The position numbers and the translations under genes are program-made. The notes below the pieces were generated by a model. It had not been told where the DNA came from, searched no databases, and was given only the letters and a program-made list of their open reading frames with translations. Below are positions 49,703-60,370 of a stretch of DNA of 64,000 bases, in pieces (the first letter of the stretch is position 1; each line of letters opens with the position of its first letter). This DNA comes from Plasmodium malariae (taxonomy: Eukaryota; Apicomplexa; Aconoidasida; Haemosporida; Plasmodiidae), in the NCBI RefSeq assembly GCF_900090045.1, contig NC_041788.1, forward strand, positions 1,488,001 to 1,552,000, read 5' to 3'.

Positions 49703-50454
49703 CCAGTCTTTATTATTAATATTACAACCTATGTTGGATATAAAATGTCATCGTTTTCTTCTTTTTTTTTAATTTTCTTTTAGTTGTAATTTTTTGTTTT
49801 AAAGGAAATTTTAAGGGGTAGCGCAAGTACTAGATGTATATGTACGAGTGCATATATGTACGATATAGTATAAACATGTACATGCAGTTATGTACACAAT
49901 ATAAATATGTGCATATATACATATATACGTATACTTATATAGATATATATACGTATGTATGTGTGTAAATGTTCACATTACAAATATATCTGGGTCTTGT
50001 TTTTTTTGGTGAAAGACGTACAAATGGTTTAAAAGTTAACATCTGAAAAATTGTAAAAGTGAAAAGGTGAAAAATTGTAAAAGTGAAAGTGAAAAGGTGA
50101 AAAATTGTAAAAGTGAAAGTGAAAAGGTGAAAAATTGTAAAAGTGAAAGTGAAAAGGTGAAAAATTGTAAAGGTGAAAAAGTGAAAAAGAAAAATCAAGC
50201 TGACACTTTGCGAAAAATGTGAACTTTACAGAAACTCAATGAAAGAAAGATTGTTGCTTATATCAGAAGAAACAAAATAATGTACAGAATGATTTATTTT
50301 TTTTTTTTTTACAAACATTAAAGCAATAGTAAAATTAAAAAAATATTTTGAAGACTTCTTTTTGATATGGAGAAAAGATATATAAAAATAACAATAACAA
50401 TAATAACAAAAAAAAAAAAAAAAAGAAAAAAGAAAAAAAAAAATATATCCCAAT
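48607..50454. other. Intergenic region
   Basis: Contains the possible extra exons of the preceding candidate, a TTTTTTC pyrimidine tract (48855-48910), a 30-bp array (50055-50180) and A/T runs. A minus-strand frame at 49391-49660 has a non-repetitive end (SYDVTANETSVGKCKVQF...) but no supporting splice structure or family. Confidence 0.45.
50055..50180. repeat. 30-bp tandem repeat, GTGAAAAGGTGAAAAATTG core
   Basis: About four copies of a 30-bp purine-rich unit made of GTGAAA, GTGAAAAGGTGAAAAATT and GTAAAA blocks, about 270 bp upstream of the 822-aa gene. Confidence 0.88.
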
Positions 50455-52923
50455 ATGACAAATAATATAAAGTTCTATTATGATATGACGAATACGAAAT
50501 GGTGGTACTTCGATGTTTTATCAGGAACATGGAAAGAGTACGTAGATAATGAAAACGAAAAGGAAGACAAGAATAAAAGCAGCAACGTGAGCAGCGGCAT
50601 ACGAAGCAACACATACAGCAACGCACGCAGCAACACATACAGCAACGCACGCAGCAACACATACAGAAACACATACAGAAACACATACAGAAACAAAAAC
50701 AATAACAGAATTAATGAAAATAATGAAAATAATAAAAATAATGAAAATAATAAAAATAATGAAAATAATAAAAATAATGAAAATAATAAAAATAATGAAA
50801 ATAATAAAAATAATGAAAATAATAAAAATAATGAAAATAATGAAAATAATGAAAATAATGAAAATTTCGAAACGACAGATACACATATCACAAAGAATGG
50901 TGTAGAGGAATTCGCCGATTCAGTGCATGCTGAATATGAAAATGATGACACAAATGGAAACAAAAATGGACAGAAAAATGAAGATAAATGTGAAAAGGAG
51001 AATACTTACAAATATGATCGTTATGATGATGTAAACAATTGGAATAAGCTAAATAATAATAGCTTACCTCAAAAAATAATGAACAGTAATAACAATTACG
51101 CAAAAAAATTAAAAAAATTTTCAACTGCTTTTGATTATACAGTAAGTTCAACAAAGAAGAACTTAAGAGGAGATTTTAAAAATTCTAATATTAAAGGTAA
51201 TAATAACAAGTTATATTATTTTAGAAATGACATAAAATATTATAAAAATCAAAATAACATACTAGCCGATGAAATGTCAAACAGTTTTTATGAACATAAC
51301 GAGGAAGATCGGTTAGAAAATTATGACTTAGAAAATAGCTACTTAAATGATCATGGCTATTATGCCGATAAGGAAGGTGAAAGATGTGTGAGGGATGACG
51401 ACTATGGTGCATATCAGGACCCTAACGATTATAAACATTACGATGATAATAATGATGCAAATGACTGCGACGATAATAATTTATATTACAATGAGTATAG
51501 TAATTTATATTACGATGAGAACAATGGGGTGTATTACGACGAGAATGGCATATACTACGATGATAATGGTATGGTATATGATGATAACGGTATGGTATAT
51601 GATGATAATGGTATGGTATATGATGATAACGGTATGGTATATGATGATAACGGTATGGTATATGATGATAACGGTATGGTATATGATGAAAAAGGTATGG
51701 TACACGATGAAAACACCAAGCATTACTATGAAAACAAGTTTGATGATATTTACAATAATGATGACACACAAGGTATAATGCAGTATGACAAGTATAAAAA
51801 TTATACCAATGATTATTACTATAATTATGAGAAAACAGATGTAGTAGGGGAGGGCAAAAGAAGCATAAGAAGTAACAGAAGTGAAAGAAGTGAAAGAAGT
51901 GAAAGGAGCAAAAGAAGCGAAAGAAGCGAAAGAAGCGAAAGAAACGAAAGAAGCGAAAGAAGCGAAAGAAACGAAAGACGCGAAAGAAGCGAAAGAAGAG
52001 AAAGAAGCGAAAGAAGCGAAAGAAGCGAAAGAAGCGAAAGAAGCGAAAGGAGCAAAAGAAGCGAAAGGAGCAAAAGAAGCGAAAGAAATGATAGGGGTCA
52101 AAATTGTGGTAGTAAAAAAGCATATGTGAAGGATGACCCCCCGGGTAAGGAAGGTGCAACTGAGGAAGAAGAAAAAATGATGGAACAGATGGAAAAAAAG
52201 AATTCTTTTAACTCAATTAGTTCATATTGTTCACAAGGTTCAAATAAGCTAAGTGAAAAAATTAATAGCTTGTTAAACCAGTCTACTAGCAGCATGTCAT
52301 TTTCTAAAAAAGATAGTTCTACGTTGTTAGAAAATTTGTTAAGTCGTAGTTTCACAAGATCTGATCATATAAATTCAATTAACACAATAGAAAGAGGGAG
52401 CGATGATGGAAAGGAAGAAAATAAAGAAAATAATGAAATAATGAAGAAGAAGACAAAAGTAAATTTTGACGATATATATAGAATTGAATATACACATAAG
52501 AATAATGAAAAAGAAGAAAAAGGAAAATGCATAGAAGAAAATAATAACGAATCTGCAGAAAATGATAACGAAACGAATTACGTACCTTTTGTGAGAAGAG
52601 CCACAAGAACACTTACTTTTAAAGGCCAAGGTGGCTTAGCTGGATGCTTAAAAGTATTTCAAGAAAAAAAAAAAGAATTAATGTCTTCAACAACTAATGG
52701 TGTAAATGATATAGATATTAAAATTGCAAATCTTAAAAGAAGAGCAAGAGAATTAGCCAAAAGATATAAATCAAAAAATACCGCAACTTTAGGAAATCAT
52801 AAAAACGATCAAGTCAAATTAAAATTCGAAGATATTATTTTTCAAGTGCAACAACAACAACAACAACAACAAAAAAAAAAAAAAAAAGATTTACAAAAAA
52901 AGGAAAATAATCAAAAGAAATAA
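50455..52923 (+). CDS. Repeat-rich Plasmodium protein, 822 aa, unknown function
   Basis: Single open exon. The first 30 residues (FYYDMTNTKWWYFDVLSGTW) resemble an OCRE or WW-like aromatic motif. Then come ARSNTYSN repeats (about 48-80), ENNKNN repeats (about 82-140), a charged region, six YDDNGMV heptads (about 362-410), an acidic/aromatic region and RSE(R/S) repeats (about 465-540), which give SR/RS-like charge. The C-terminal 250 residues are less repetitive, with LRRSFT-like serine-rich segments and YVPFVRRATRTLTFKGQGGL followed by a basic helix (IANLKRRARELAKRY). It ends in a poly-Gln/Lys tract. Aromatic-rich plus RS-like repeats suggest an RNA-processing link, but that is inference only. 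Confidence 0.8.
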   Translation: MTNNIKFYYDMTNTKWWYFDVLSGTWKEYVDNENEKEDKNKSSNVSSGIRSNTYSNARSNTYSNARSNTYRNTYRNTYRNKNNNRINENNENNKNNENNKNNENNKNNENNKNNENNKNNENNKNNENNENNENNENFETTDTHITKNGVEEFADSVHAEYENDDTNGNKNGQKNEDKCEKENTYKYDRYDDVNNWNKLNNNSLPQKIMNSNNNYAKKLKKFSTAFDYTVSSTKKNLRGDFKNSNIKGNNNKLYYFRNDIKYYKNQNNILADEMSNSFYEHNEEDRLENYDLENSYLNDHGYYADKEGERCVRDDDYGAYQDPNDYKHYDDNNDANDCDDNNLYYNEYSNLYYDENNGVYYDENGIYYDDNGMVYDDNGMVYDDNGMVYDDNGMVYDDNGMVYDDNGMVYDEKGMVHDENTKHYYENKFDDIYNNDDTQGIMQYDKYKNYTNDYYYNYEKTDVVGEGKRSIRSNRSERSERSERSKRSERSERSERNERSERSERNERRERSERRERSERSERSERSERSERSKRSERSKRSERNDRGQNCGSKKAYVKDDPPGKEGATEEEEKMMEQMEKKNSFNSISSYCSQGSNKLSEKINSLLNQSTSSMSFSKKDSSTLLENLLSRSFTRSDHINSINTIERGSDDGKEENKENNEIMKKKTKVNFDDIYRIEYTHKNNEKEEKGKCIEENNNESAENDNETNYVPFVRRATRTLTFKGQGGLAGCLKVFQEKKKELMSSTTNGVNDIDIKIANLKRRARELAKRYKSKNTATLGNHKNDQVKLKFEDIIFQVQQQQQQQQKKKKKDLQKKENNQKK

Positions 52924-53225
52924 CTTATGTTGGAAAAGCGCCTTCCTTGTGCTACTATTAAATCTCCTTGCAAGATGCACACATGGCACACGCATCATCT
53001 TAAACACATTCATGGATTGCGCAGGTATTCTCATGTGATTATGTGCATTGTATGGAAAGACCAGCATATGCATACCTACATACAATTACTGTCAAGTAAG
53101 GAGAAGTACAGTGTTTAATATATTCCCTCTACCTTAATAAGAAATAATTGTTCGGAAGTGTAAAATCATTTTTGTCAGTTGTAACAGCGATAATATTTGT
53201 GCTGGCTTTTTCCGCTGTGCACTAT
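52924..53225. other. Short gap with possible upstream exons
   Basis: GC-richer than typical intergenic DNA and open in one plus frame from an ATG at 52927 (only 4 nt after the previous stop). A GTAAGG donor at 53096 and a TTTTGTCAG acceptor near 53179 could add exons encoding a hydrophobic segment (VTAIIFVLAFSAVHY) to the 53226 gene in frame. The immediate proximity to the previous stop codon argues against it. Confidence 0.3.
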
Positions 53226-54079
53226 ATGAAAGCACAATACAAACATCGGTGTTTTTATGAAGAACACTCTTATTTGATCAACATTTTGTTAAATTTCTCT
53301 AAACATGTGCATATGTGTACGTGCATAAGTATAAGTGCATATATATATATGTATATACACATATACATAAATGTGTGTACCACGTATGGTAAACATACCC
53401 CTTATGCTCCATAAATTCTTTGATTTTCATTAAATTCAAGGGAGTTAAAATTTTTTCAGTTTTATATTCTTAAAATATATTTTTGTTAATTTTTTATTCT
53501 GTAATTATATATAATTAGTTAGTTCCGTTGCTATTAATAGATATACACTTAATATTTTATCCTTGCATAACCGAACATAAATATTTTATTATTCTTTTTC
53601 ACGTTGGTAAAGTGATCATTCTTTTTCTTTTTTTTTTCTTATTCATAATTTGTCTTTAATCTTCATTTAAAAAAAAAAAAAAAATCGAATAAATGCGTTA
53701 TTTGCTTAGTTTTAAAATTAATTAGTATTTTATATAATTAATCAAACAGTGGAAATGTGGGTATTATTGTTAATGAACCACACAATTGGGGTTATGGACT
53801 TGCCATATTCAAGTTATTACAAGAAGCGTTGGGGAAAAAATATAGTAAATATGTATATATATGCATATGTAGTGTACGTATGTATACGTACGTACATGCA
53901 TTTACACATTCGAACGAAATACTTCCAATTTTTCAGCTCAAAAAGATCCATATAAAGTTTATACTACTGAAATGCCAAAATTGTTACATAATAGAACAAA
54001 TGATTGTCTCCTCTTCTTATGGTTGAGCAAAACAAAGAAATGTAAGCAGAATACTTTGAAAGATATAATATCCTTATAA
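53226..54079 (+). CDS. Three-exon candidate, 86 aa, unknown function
   Basis: Exons are 53226-53248 (MKAQYKH), 53750-53844 and 53937-54079. Phases 2 and 1 agree and acceptors are AAACAG and TTTTTCAG. The protein reads RGNVGIIVNEPHNWGYGLAI then FKLLQEALGKKY, TQKDPYKVYTTEMPKLLHN and DCLLFLWLSKTKK. Codon complexity is clearly above the flanking DNA. I do not recognise the family. Additional upstream exons with a hydrophobic segment are possible, so the N-terminus is uncertain. Confidence 0.45.
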
Positions 54080-54919
54080 CTTTCGTATATATGTATTTAT
54101 GATAAACCTAAGTAAAACTAGGAAGAAATAAACAAGCAAAAATAATTTTCACACAAGAACGACTACAATATACATATTTGCATATATATATTACGTACAT
54201 AGCATACGTACCGTAAAGTTGGACATAAATAATTTTGTTAATTATACGACCTGTTATATTATGCTTATTTTGTCGAACTGTATATGAAAAAAAAAAATAA
54301 TAATAAATAACAATTACGAGAATCTTTATATTATTTCATTTTTATTAATGGTTACTGTATACCAAAGGATAAAAAAAAAAAAAAAAAAAATCTACATCAT
54401 ATGTATATATTTACATACATATATATATGGTTTAAGTATATGTATATTTATATAATATTTTTGTTGTCACTCTCTTTCAATACCAGCAAAAAAACAAGGA
54501 ATAATAAAAAAATAAAATTATTTTTCATTCTTGTTAAACTTAAGTCTTTTTTTGTTTTTTTTTTTTTTCCATTTAAATTAATTGTTCGCTAAATATAAAC
54601 TAAAATAAATTATTATTCAATATTGAAGAAAATACAATTATTACAAATAAGAATATGTAAAAAAATAATTTTTATTACAATAAAATAATTTTGTTAATTT
54701 CATATGATGCTTGGGATATTGTATATAAAATAGGTATATTTACATAATAAAAATAATAATATACAATTTTCAAAAAAATTTGATTAAATCTTAAGGAAAT
54801 CCTGTTTTACAAAAGAACAAGACTGTTATCAAAATAAAAATACATAAAATGAAAAAAATTTTAGTGAAATATGTAAAAAATATTATTATACATATGAAAT
54901 ATTTTATATTATGTATATA

Positions 54920-55110
54920 TTTGTATTTATTTGTATATATTTGTATATATTTGTATATATTTGTATATATTTGTATTTATTTGTATTTATTTGTATTTAT
55001 TTGTATATATTTGTATATATTTGTATATATTTGTATATATTTGTATTTATTTGTATTTATTTGTATTTATTTGTATTTATTTGTATTTATTTGTATTTAT
55101 TTGCTTTTTC
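54920..55110. repeat. 10-bp tandem repeat, unit TTTGTAT(A/T)TA
   Basis: About 19 decamers alternating between TTTGTATATA and TTTGTATTTA variants in blocks. The three overlapping Tyr/Ile/Phe/Val frames (up to 152 codons) are artefacts. Confidence 0.92.
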
Positions 55111-56709
55111 ATATATATATATATATATATTATACATGTACATATATGTATTTTGTACTTTATATTTTATGTTTTGTATGTCGTATTTTTTATTGAACAT
55201 AAAGTATATTCTTTTTTATACTTTTTTTCTAATTGCAGTATCATATATTTTTTTTTTTTTGGGGTATAGAAGCATGTTGCTTTATACAAAAAAAAAAAAA
55301 TATTCTTTTTTTTCTATATTCTATTTTTTTAAAATAATACAATTTTCTCTTTTTTTATTATTATTGTAGTATAATAATAATTATATAGGAACTTTAATTT
55401 ATTCATATATATAATTATATATTATATAGAATAAATAAATATATATACATATTAACATGTAAAAATTTGTATTTTTAATAGAAGAAATATCCATATATTT
55501 TTTTTTTTTTTCTATATATGTAAATAAATTATACGTATTTATATATATATATATATATATTTATTCATATACTGTAATTTAAAAATTTTAAAATGGTCTT
55601 ACATTTTAAATCATTCAAATAAACATACCTATTTTATAGAGGCTTTTTTTTTATAACATATATGATATTACTATGTATATAAATACGTATATATTTATAT
55701 ATATACATATATGCATAAAAATAATATATTAGAGAATATCATAATATTATATAAACAGATATATAATTATAATATACTTTTATATGAAATATATTTTTTT
55801 AACACGTAAACACTTTTTTTCTTTCGCTATGATCCATATTATTCATAATACTGATTGAATAAATGCATAAGTATAAATTGATATATATATATGTTTATAT
55901 GTGCTTGTACATGTTTATAAATGCATATACATGTTTATAAATACGTATACATGTTTGTATGGGCGTGTACCAGTTTGTAAGAGCTCATATATATTTTTTT
56001 ATGTACATATACATGTTTATGTATGCGTATATTGCTTTACAAATGCCTACATACATATATATATATTTATATATATTATAAATACAAAAAAATATATATC
56101 TATGTGTATAATGCATATATATAAAGAATATATATATGTATATATAACTATATATATATATATAGTTATTTATATATAGATGTATAAACTCATATGCAAA
56201 TGAATAAATTATATATGTATTCATATATATATACCCCATATTATATGATGTATAATTTTTTTTTTTTTTTTTTAATTTGAATAAAATCCTCAAAAACTCA
56301 TGTGTATTTTCCTTATCCCTTTTTTATAAAAATTACATGATTCTTTAAAATTTTTTTTTTTAACATAATTCTATACATACTAAACAAAAGTGTTTATTTC
56401 AAAAAAAAAAAAAAAAGAAAATCGAATAGAATTGTTACGTATATATGTTTTTTTTTTTTTTCATCTGTTTTTTTGTTATATATATATATATATTTATTTA
56501 TTTATAAATATATGTATATTTACAGTTATATATGTATATTTACAGATATATATGTATATTTACAGATATATATGTATATTTATGTACATAAGAGATTTTT
56601 TGTAGTTAAATGGAATCGTATTGAGATTATACATTACATACATGATTGTGAATAATTTTAATTATTCACTTGTCCATTCGTTCTTGAGTATTTTTTCATA
56701 TGCATTTTT

Positions 56710-56865
56710 ATTCTTCATTCATTTATTTATCAGTTCTCTTCATTCATTTATTTATCAGTTCTCTTCATTCATTTATTTATCAGTTCTCTTCATTCATTTA
56801 TTTATCAGTTCTCTTCATTCATTTATTTATCAGTTCTCTTCATTCATTTATTTATCAGTTCACTT
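56710..56865. repeat. 25-bp tandem repeat, CTCTTCATTCATTTATTTATC AGTT type
   Basis: Six near-identical copies of a 25-bp unit (CTCTTCATTCATTTATTT plus ATCAGTT), grading right into a TTCG/TTTG tetramer region to about 57010. Confidence 0.92.
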
Positions 56866-57849
56866 GTTCGTTTGTTCATTTATTCGTCTGTTCTTTTCTT
56901 CGTCTGTTCGTTTGTTTGTCTGTTCTTCTGTTCGTTTATTCGTTTATTCGTTTGTTCGTTTATTTGTTAATTCTTTTGTTCGTTTATTTATTCATTTATT
57001 TATACGTTCATCCATATATATATTTTTTTTTTTTTTTTTGTATATTTTTATGAAAAATAGTTTATTTAAGAACATTAATACAAATAAATAACTGTAACAA
57101 AATTAAGATATAATTTTTTTTATATTTGTTTTCACCTTTTTTTTTTCTTTTTTTTTTTGGTATATTATTTTAAATACGCATAAATGGAGAGGAGGGGACT
57201 ATATAATAAGAATATATATACACACATAAAATAATTATATTTTTTTTTTTTTTTTAAACCTTTATATATATATGCCAGATATTTCCTCTTATAATATTTT
57301 AATAATTCGCAAAAATTTACGGAAATTTAAAATTATATCTATTATTAATAAAGGAGTGTAATTAACGAATTTTATAAATATACATATGCGCATAATATTA
57401 TATGTGCGTGTATATTTGACTCCTATGCGCATGACTATCTATAATGTATATTATACATAATCATGCGCATTTCCTTTTATAATATATATTATACATACTC
57501 TTATGCATATACACATATAATATATATATTATATATACATATATATGTATATACATATATGTATATGCACACGTATATTCCCCTCGCACAGAATAAATGA
57601 TAGCATTTTTTATGCATGTTTTTCCATTTAAAAATTTTAAAAATTTTAGGTGAAAAAAAAGTAAAAAAAAAAAGATTTATTTTTATTCCCTTTTTTTTTT
57701 TTTTTTTTATACCTCCTTTTTATGTTCATAACATTTAAAGCAATAACGCATAAAAGAATATAGACTTTTACTTATGCTTTTAAATTACACATATATATAT
57801 ATATATATTTTAATATATATATATATTTTTTAATATATATATAATATTT

Positions 57850-58025
57850 TAACATAATTTAACATATCATAGCTTAATATATCATAGCTTAATATATCAT
57901 AATTTAACATATCATAGCTTAATATATCATAGCTTAATATATCATAGCTTAATATATCATAGCTTAATATATCATAGCTTAACATAACATAATATAACAT
58001 ACCATAACATAATATATCATACCAT
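57850..58025. repeat. 15-bp tandem repeat, unit AATATATCATAGCTT
   Basis: About nine copies of AATATATCATAGCTT and variants, ending about 55 bp before the start codon of the ArfGAP-like gene, therefore in its 5' leader or promoter. The unit contains the half-palindrome AGCT. Confidence 0.9.
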
Positions 58026-58080
58026 AACGCACGCATTTACCTTTCAAAAATATTGTAAAAATCAAAAATAAAAGGAGAAA

Positions 58081-59967
58081 ATGTCAACAGCTACACAGTT
58101 GGGGATATCAGAAAGAGAATATGAAGAAGCTTTAGCTGTAGAAAAATTATTTTTCATATCCTCAAGAGAAAGATGTAATTATTGTAATAATGGAAAATCA
58201 ACGTTTGTTGATACATATAATTATGAATTTTTATGTGATAAATGTTCATATAAAAGTAAACACAAAAAAAAGATTGGAGAAGATTCTATAAGCTATTATG
58301 ATGTTCAAAAATTAGAGCGCAAATTTGGGGATGCTTCTTCAAGTTATAATAACAATAATAGTAGTAATTATAACAATTATTATAATAATAAACATAGTCG
58401 AAAGTCAAATAATCATCATCATCACCACCATCATGATAAAAAAGGAAAATCAAAAAGTAGACATTCATCAAGCAAAAAATATGTAGAAGAACTTTCAAAT
58501 GATGATAATAGTTCCTCATATTCATATGAGGGAAAATCAAGAAGAGAAAAGAAAAAAAAAAAAGAAAGAGAAAAATATAGAGAAAAGGATAGAGAAAAAG
58601 ATAGAGGTAGTGATAGGGACAGAAAAAAAGATAAATATAACAGTAATAGTAGTAATAATCATAGTAATAAAGATAAATATTATAGTAAAAAGAAAAAAAA
58701 AAGTGTCGAATCCAATGATGACTTTGATGATGATTTTTGTCTAAATGATTATTATGATCATACCACCCCTGGTATGATGGGAATTATGAATTCAAATAAC
58801 TTGAACAGTTCAGATTTTACTAAAAACTGTAGTATCTTGGATAGCAATTTTCAAGATTTTGATAATAATAATGGTTCTGGTAGTCATATAAACTATAATC
58901 AGATGAATGATAATAATTTTAGCGATTTTAACGCAGTCAGTAATAATAATATAAGTCATACTAATAATTTATCTTTTGATCATCCGCATTTTACTAATGA
59001 TAATTATAGTAATTCAAAATATATGAACACTCCAAATAATGAATTAGTCAATCTTAATAATAATCCCTTATCGCTGGACGATTTTAATCCTATGCATTTC
59101 AAAAGTAGTAGGAATTTTTCAAATAACTTTAACATGCAAATGAGTGATGAGATGGAATTAAATAAAGTCAAATACAGTAACAATATAAATGGTAGTACTA
59201 GCAGTAGTAGAAATAATAACATTAGTAATTGTAATAGTAATAAAGTAAGCTTGCATGCGTACGATCCGTTTGATAGCGGCATTAGTTCCGCACACAATGA
59301 CAAAAGTAGATACAGTCATAATAATCGTAGTAGTCATAGTAATAATAATATTGTGGACAACTTAAATTACTTTAACAATTTGAATTTTCCTAGTAACACT
59401 CATCAAAACAGTATGAACAATAGATTATATATATTGAACAAAAGGAATTCGTTAAATCCCAGTTTTCCTCAAAGTAATAATTCCAATTCATTATACAACC
59501 AATACTCATTGGGGACAAATCCATATGCGTTAAGTAAACAAAATATGATAAATGGAAAAATGCTTTACGATAATAATAAGAATTATAACACGAATAATAA
59601 AAATATCACTTCTTTTATGTTAAACAGTAGTCATATGAGCAAATCGAATAGTAATAATAATATGAATAATATTAATAATTGTGGTCTAGACCCACTAGAT
59701 TCAAATATGAACAACTTGTTTAGCTATTGTAAGCACAATAATATAAATGAGCTAAAAACATGGAAGAATGATGGTAACACGCATATTAATAATAAGAACA
59801 ATAATAATAATAATAATAGTATGTATAACTCAGATTTTTCACCTGTTACTGTATCGGATAAAAACCCATTCTCCCTTCAGAATATTATATCAAATACAAA
59901 AAATAAAGATTCACCCAGTTACACTAATTCTTTAGCGGATGATATGTATAGGAACTTATATAAGTAA
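58081..59967 (+). CDS. ArfGAP/AGFG-like zinc finger protein, Asn-rich
   Basis: Single exon of 628 aa. Residues 32-55 give C32-x2-C35-x16-C52-x2-C55, the exact spacing of the ArfGAP zinc finger, with FVDTYNYEFLCDKCS resembling the AGFG/HRB form (YVDITVGSFVCTTCS). ISYYDVQKLERKF corresponds to the later ArfGAP helix. The arginine finger of active ArfGAPs (CxxCxGxHR) is replaced: position 60 is Lys. A His tract (HHHHHHH, about 117-123), a Lys/Arg/Glu-rich region and a long Asn/Ser-rich tail follow. The tail has DPF (YDPFDSG) and NPF (KNPFSLQ) motifs, types that bind AP2 and EH-domain proteins in endocytosis. This suggests an endocytic adaptor rather than an active GAP (inference). Confidence 0.8.
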   Translation: MSTATQLGISEREYEEALAVEKLFFISSRERCNYCNNGKSTFVDTYNYEFLCDKCSYKSKHKKKIGEDSISYYDVQKLERKFGDASSSYNNNNSSNYNNYYNNKHSRKSNNHHHHHHHDKKGKSKSRHSSSKKYVEELSNDDNSSSYSYEGKSRREKKKKKEREKYREKDREKDRGSDRDRKKDKYNSNSSNNHSNKDKYYSKKKKKSVESNDDFDDDFCLNDYYDHTTPGMMGIMNSNNLNSSDFTKNCSILDSNFQDFDNNNGSGSHINYNQMNDNNFSDFNAVSNNNISHTNNLSFDHPHFTNDNYSNSKYMNTPNNELVNLNNNPLSLDDFNPMHFKSSRNFSNNFNMQMSDEMELNKVKYSNNINGSTSSSRNNNISNCNSNKVSLHAYDPFDSGISSAHNDKSRYSHNNRSSHSNNNIVDNLNYFNNLNFPSNTHQNSMNNRLYILNKRNSLNPSFPQSNNSNSLYNQYSLGTNPYALSKQNMINGKMLYDNNKNYNTNNKNITSFMLNSSHMSKSNSNNNMNNINNCGLDPLDSNMNNLFSYCKHNNINELKTWKNDGNTHINNKNNNNNNNSMYNSDFSPVTVSDKNPFSLQNIISNTKNKDSPSYTNSLADDMYRNLYK

Positions 59968-60370
59968 ATAATTTTAATCTGCATTTTTGATTATTTGCAG
60001 AAGAGGAGAGGAATCAGAGGAGCTTTATTTTTTCCACATTTTATTTTTCCGTATTTTGTTTTTCCATTTTTTATTTTTTCCTTAATTAATTTTTTCCCGA
60101 CGTTATTTTTTCTCTACCATATTTGTTTCACAATTTTTATTTTATTTTTGATTTACTGAATGTATATGTTTTAATGTTACAAGGATATATAATATGTATT
60201 CCTTTACATATACGTGTTATTGTGTATGTATACATATACGCATATACATGTATACATATACATATGTACAAACTAGTGTATGCCTTTATAGTTATCTGTT
60301 TTATTTTGCGCACATTTCTGTATCCCGCTTTTTTTTTTTTTTTTGTACATTATTCATTACCACCCCTCTC
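59968..60370. other. Short intergenic region
   Basis: Pyrimidine-rich DNA after the ArfGAP-like stop, with repeated TTTTTCC blocks at 60020-60105. No gene seen. Confidence 0.5.

Larger units (their letters stand above)
54080..58080. other. 4-kb intergenic region, repeats only
   Basis: Extremely AT-rich with no gene I can support. It holds a TTTGTATATA/TTTGTATTTA decamer array (54920-55110), scattered TA tracts, the 25-bp array (56710-56865) with TTCG/TTTG derivatives to 57010, and the 15-bp array just before the next gene. Confidence 0.6.

Noticed and set aside
51422..52159. Antisense 245- and 198-codon Phe/Arg/His frames
   Set aside because: Mirror images of the YDDNGMV and RSE repeats of the 822-aa protein.
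52927..53118. 63-codon frame immediately after the 822-aa gene
   Set aside because: Starts 4 nt after the previous stop, leaving no room for a promoter; kept only as a possible exon source.
54849..55369. 115- to 152-codon Tyr/Ile/Phe frames
   Set aside because: Three overlapping frames over a decamer repeat and poly-T; no unique coding sequence.
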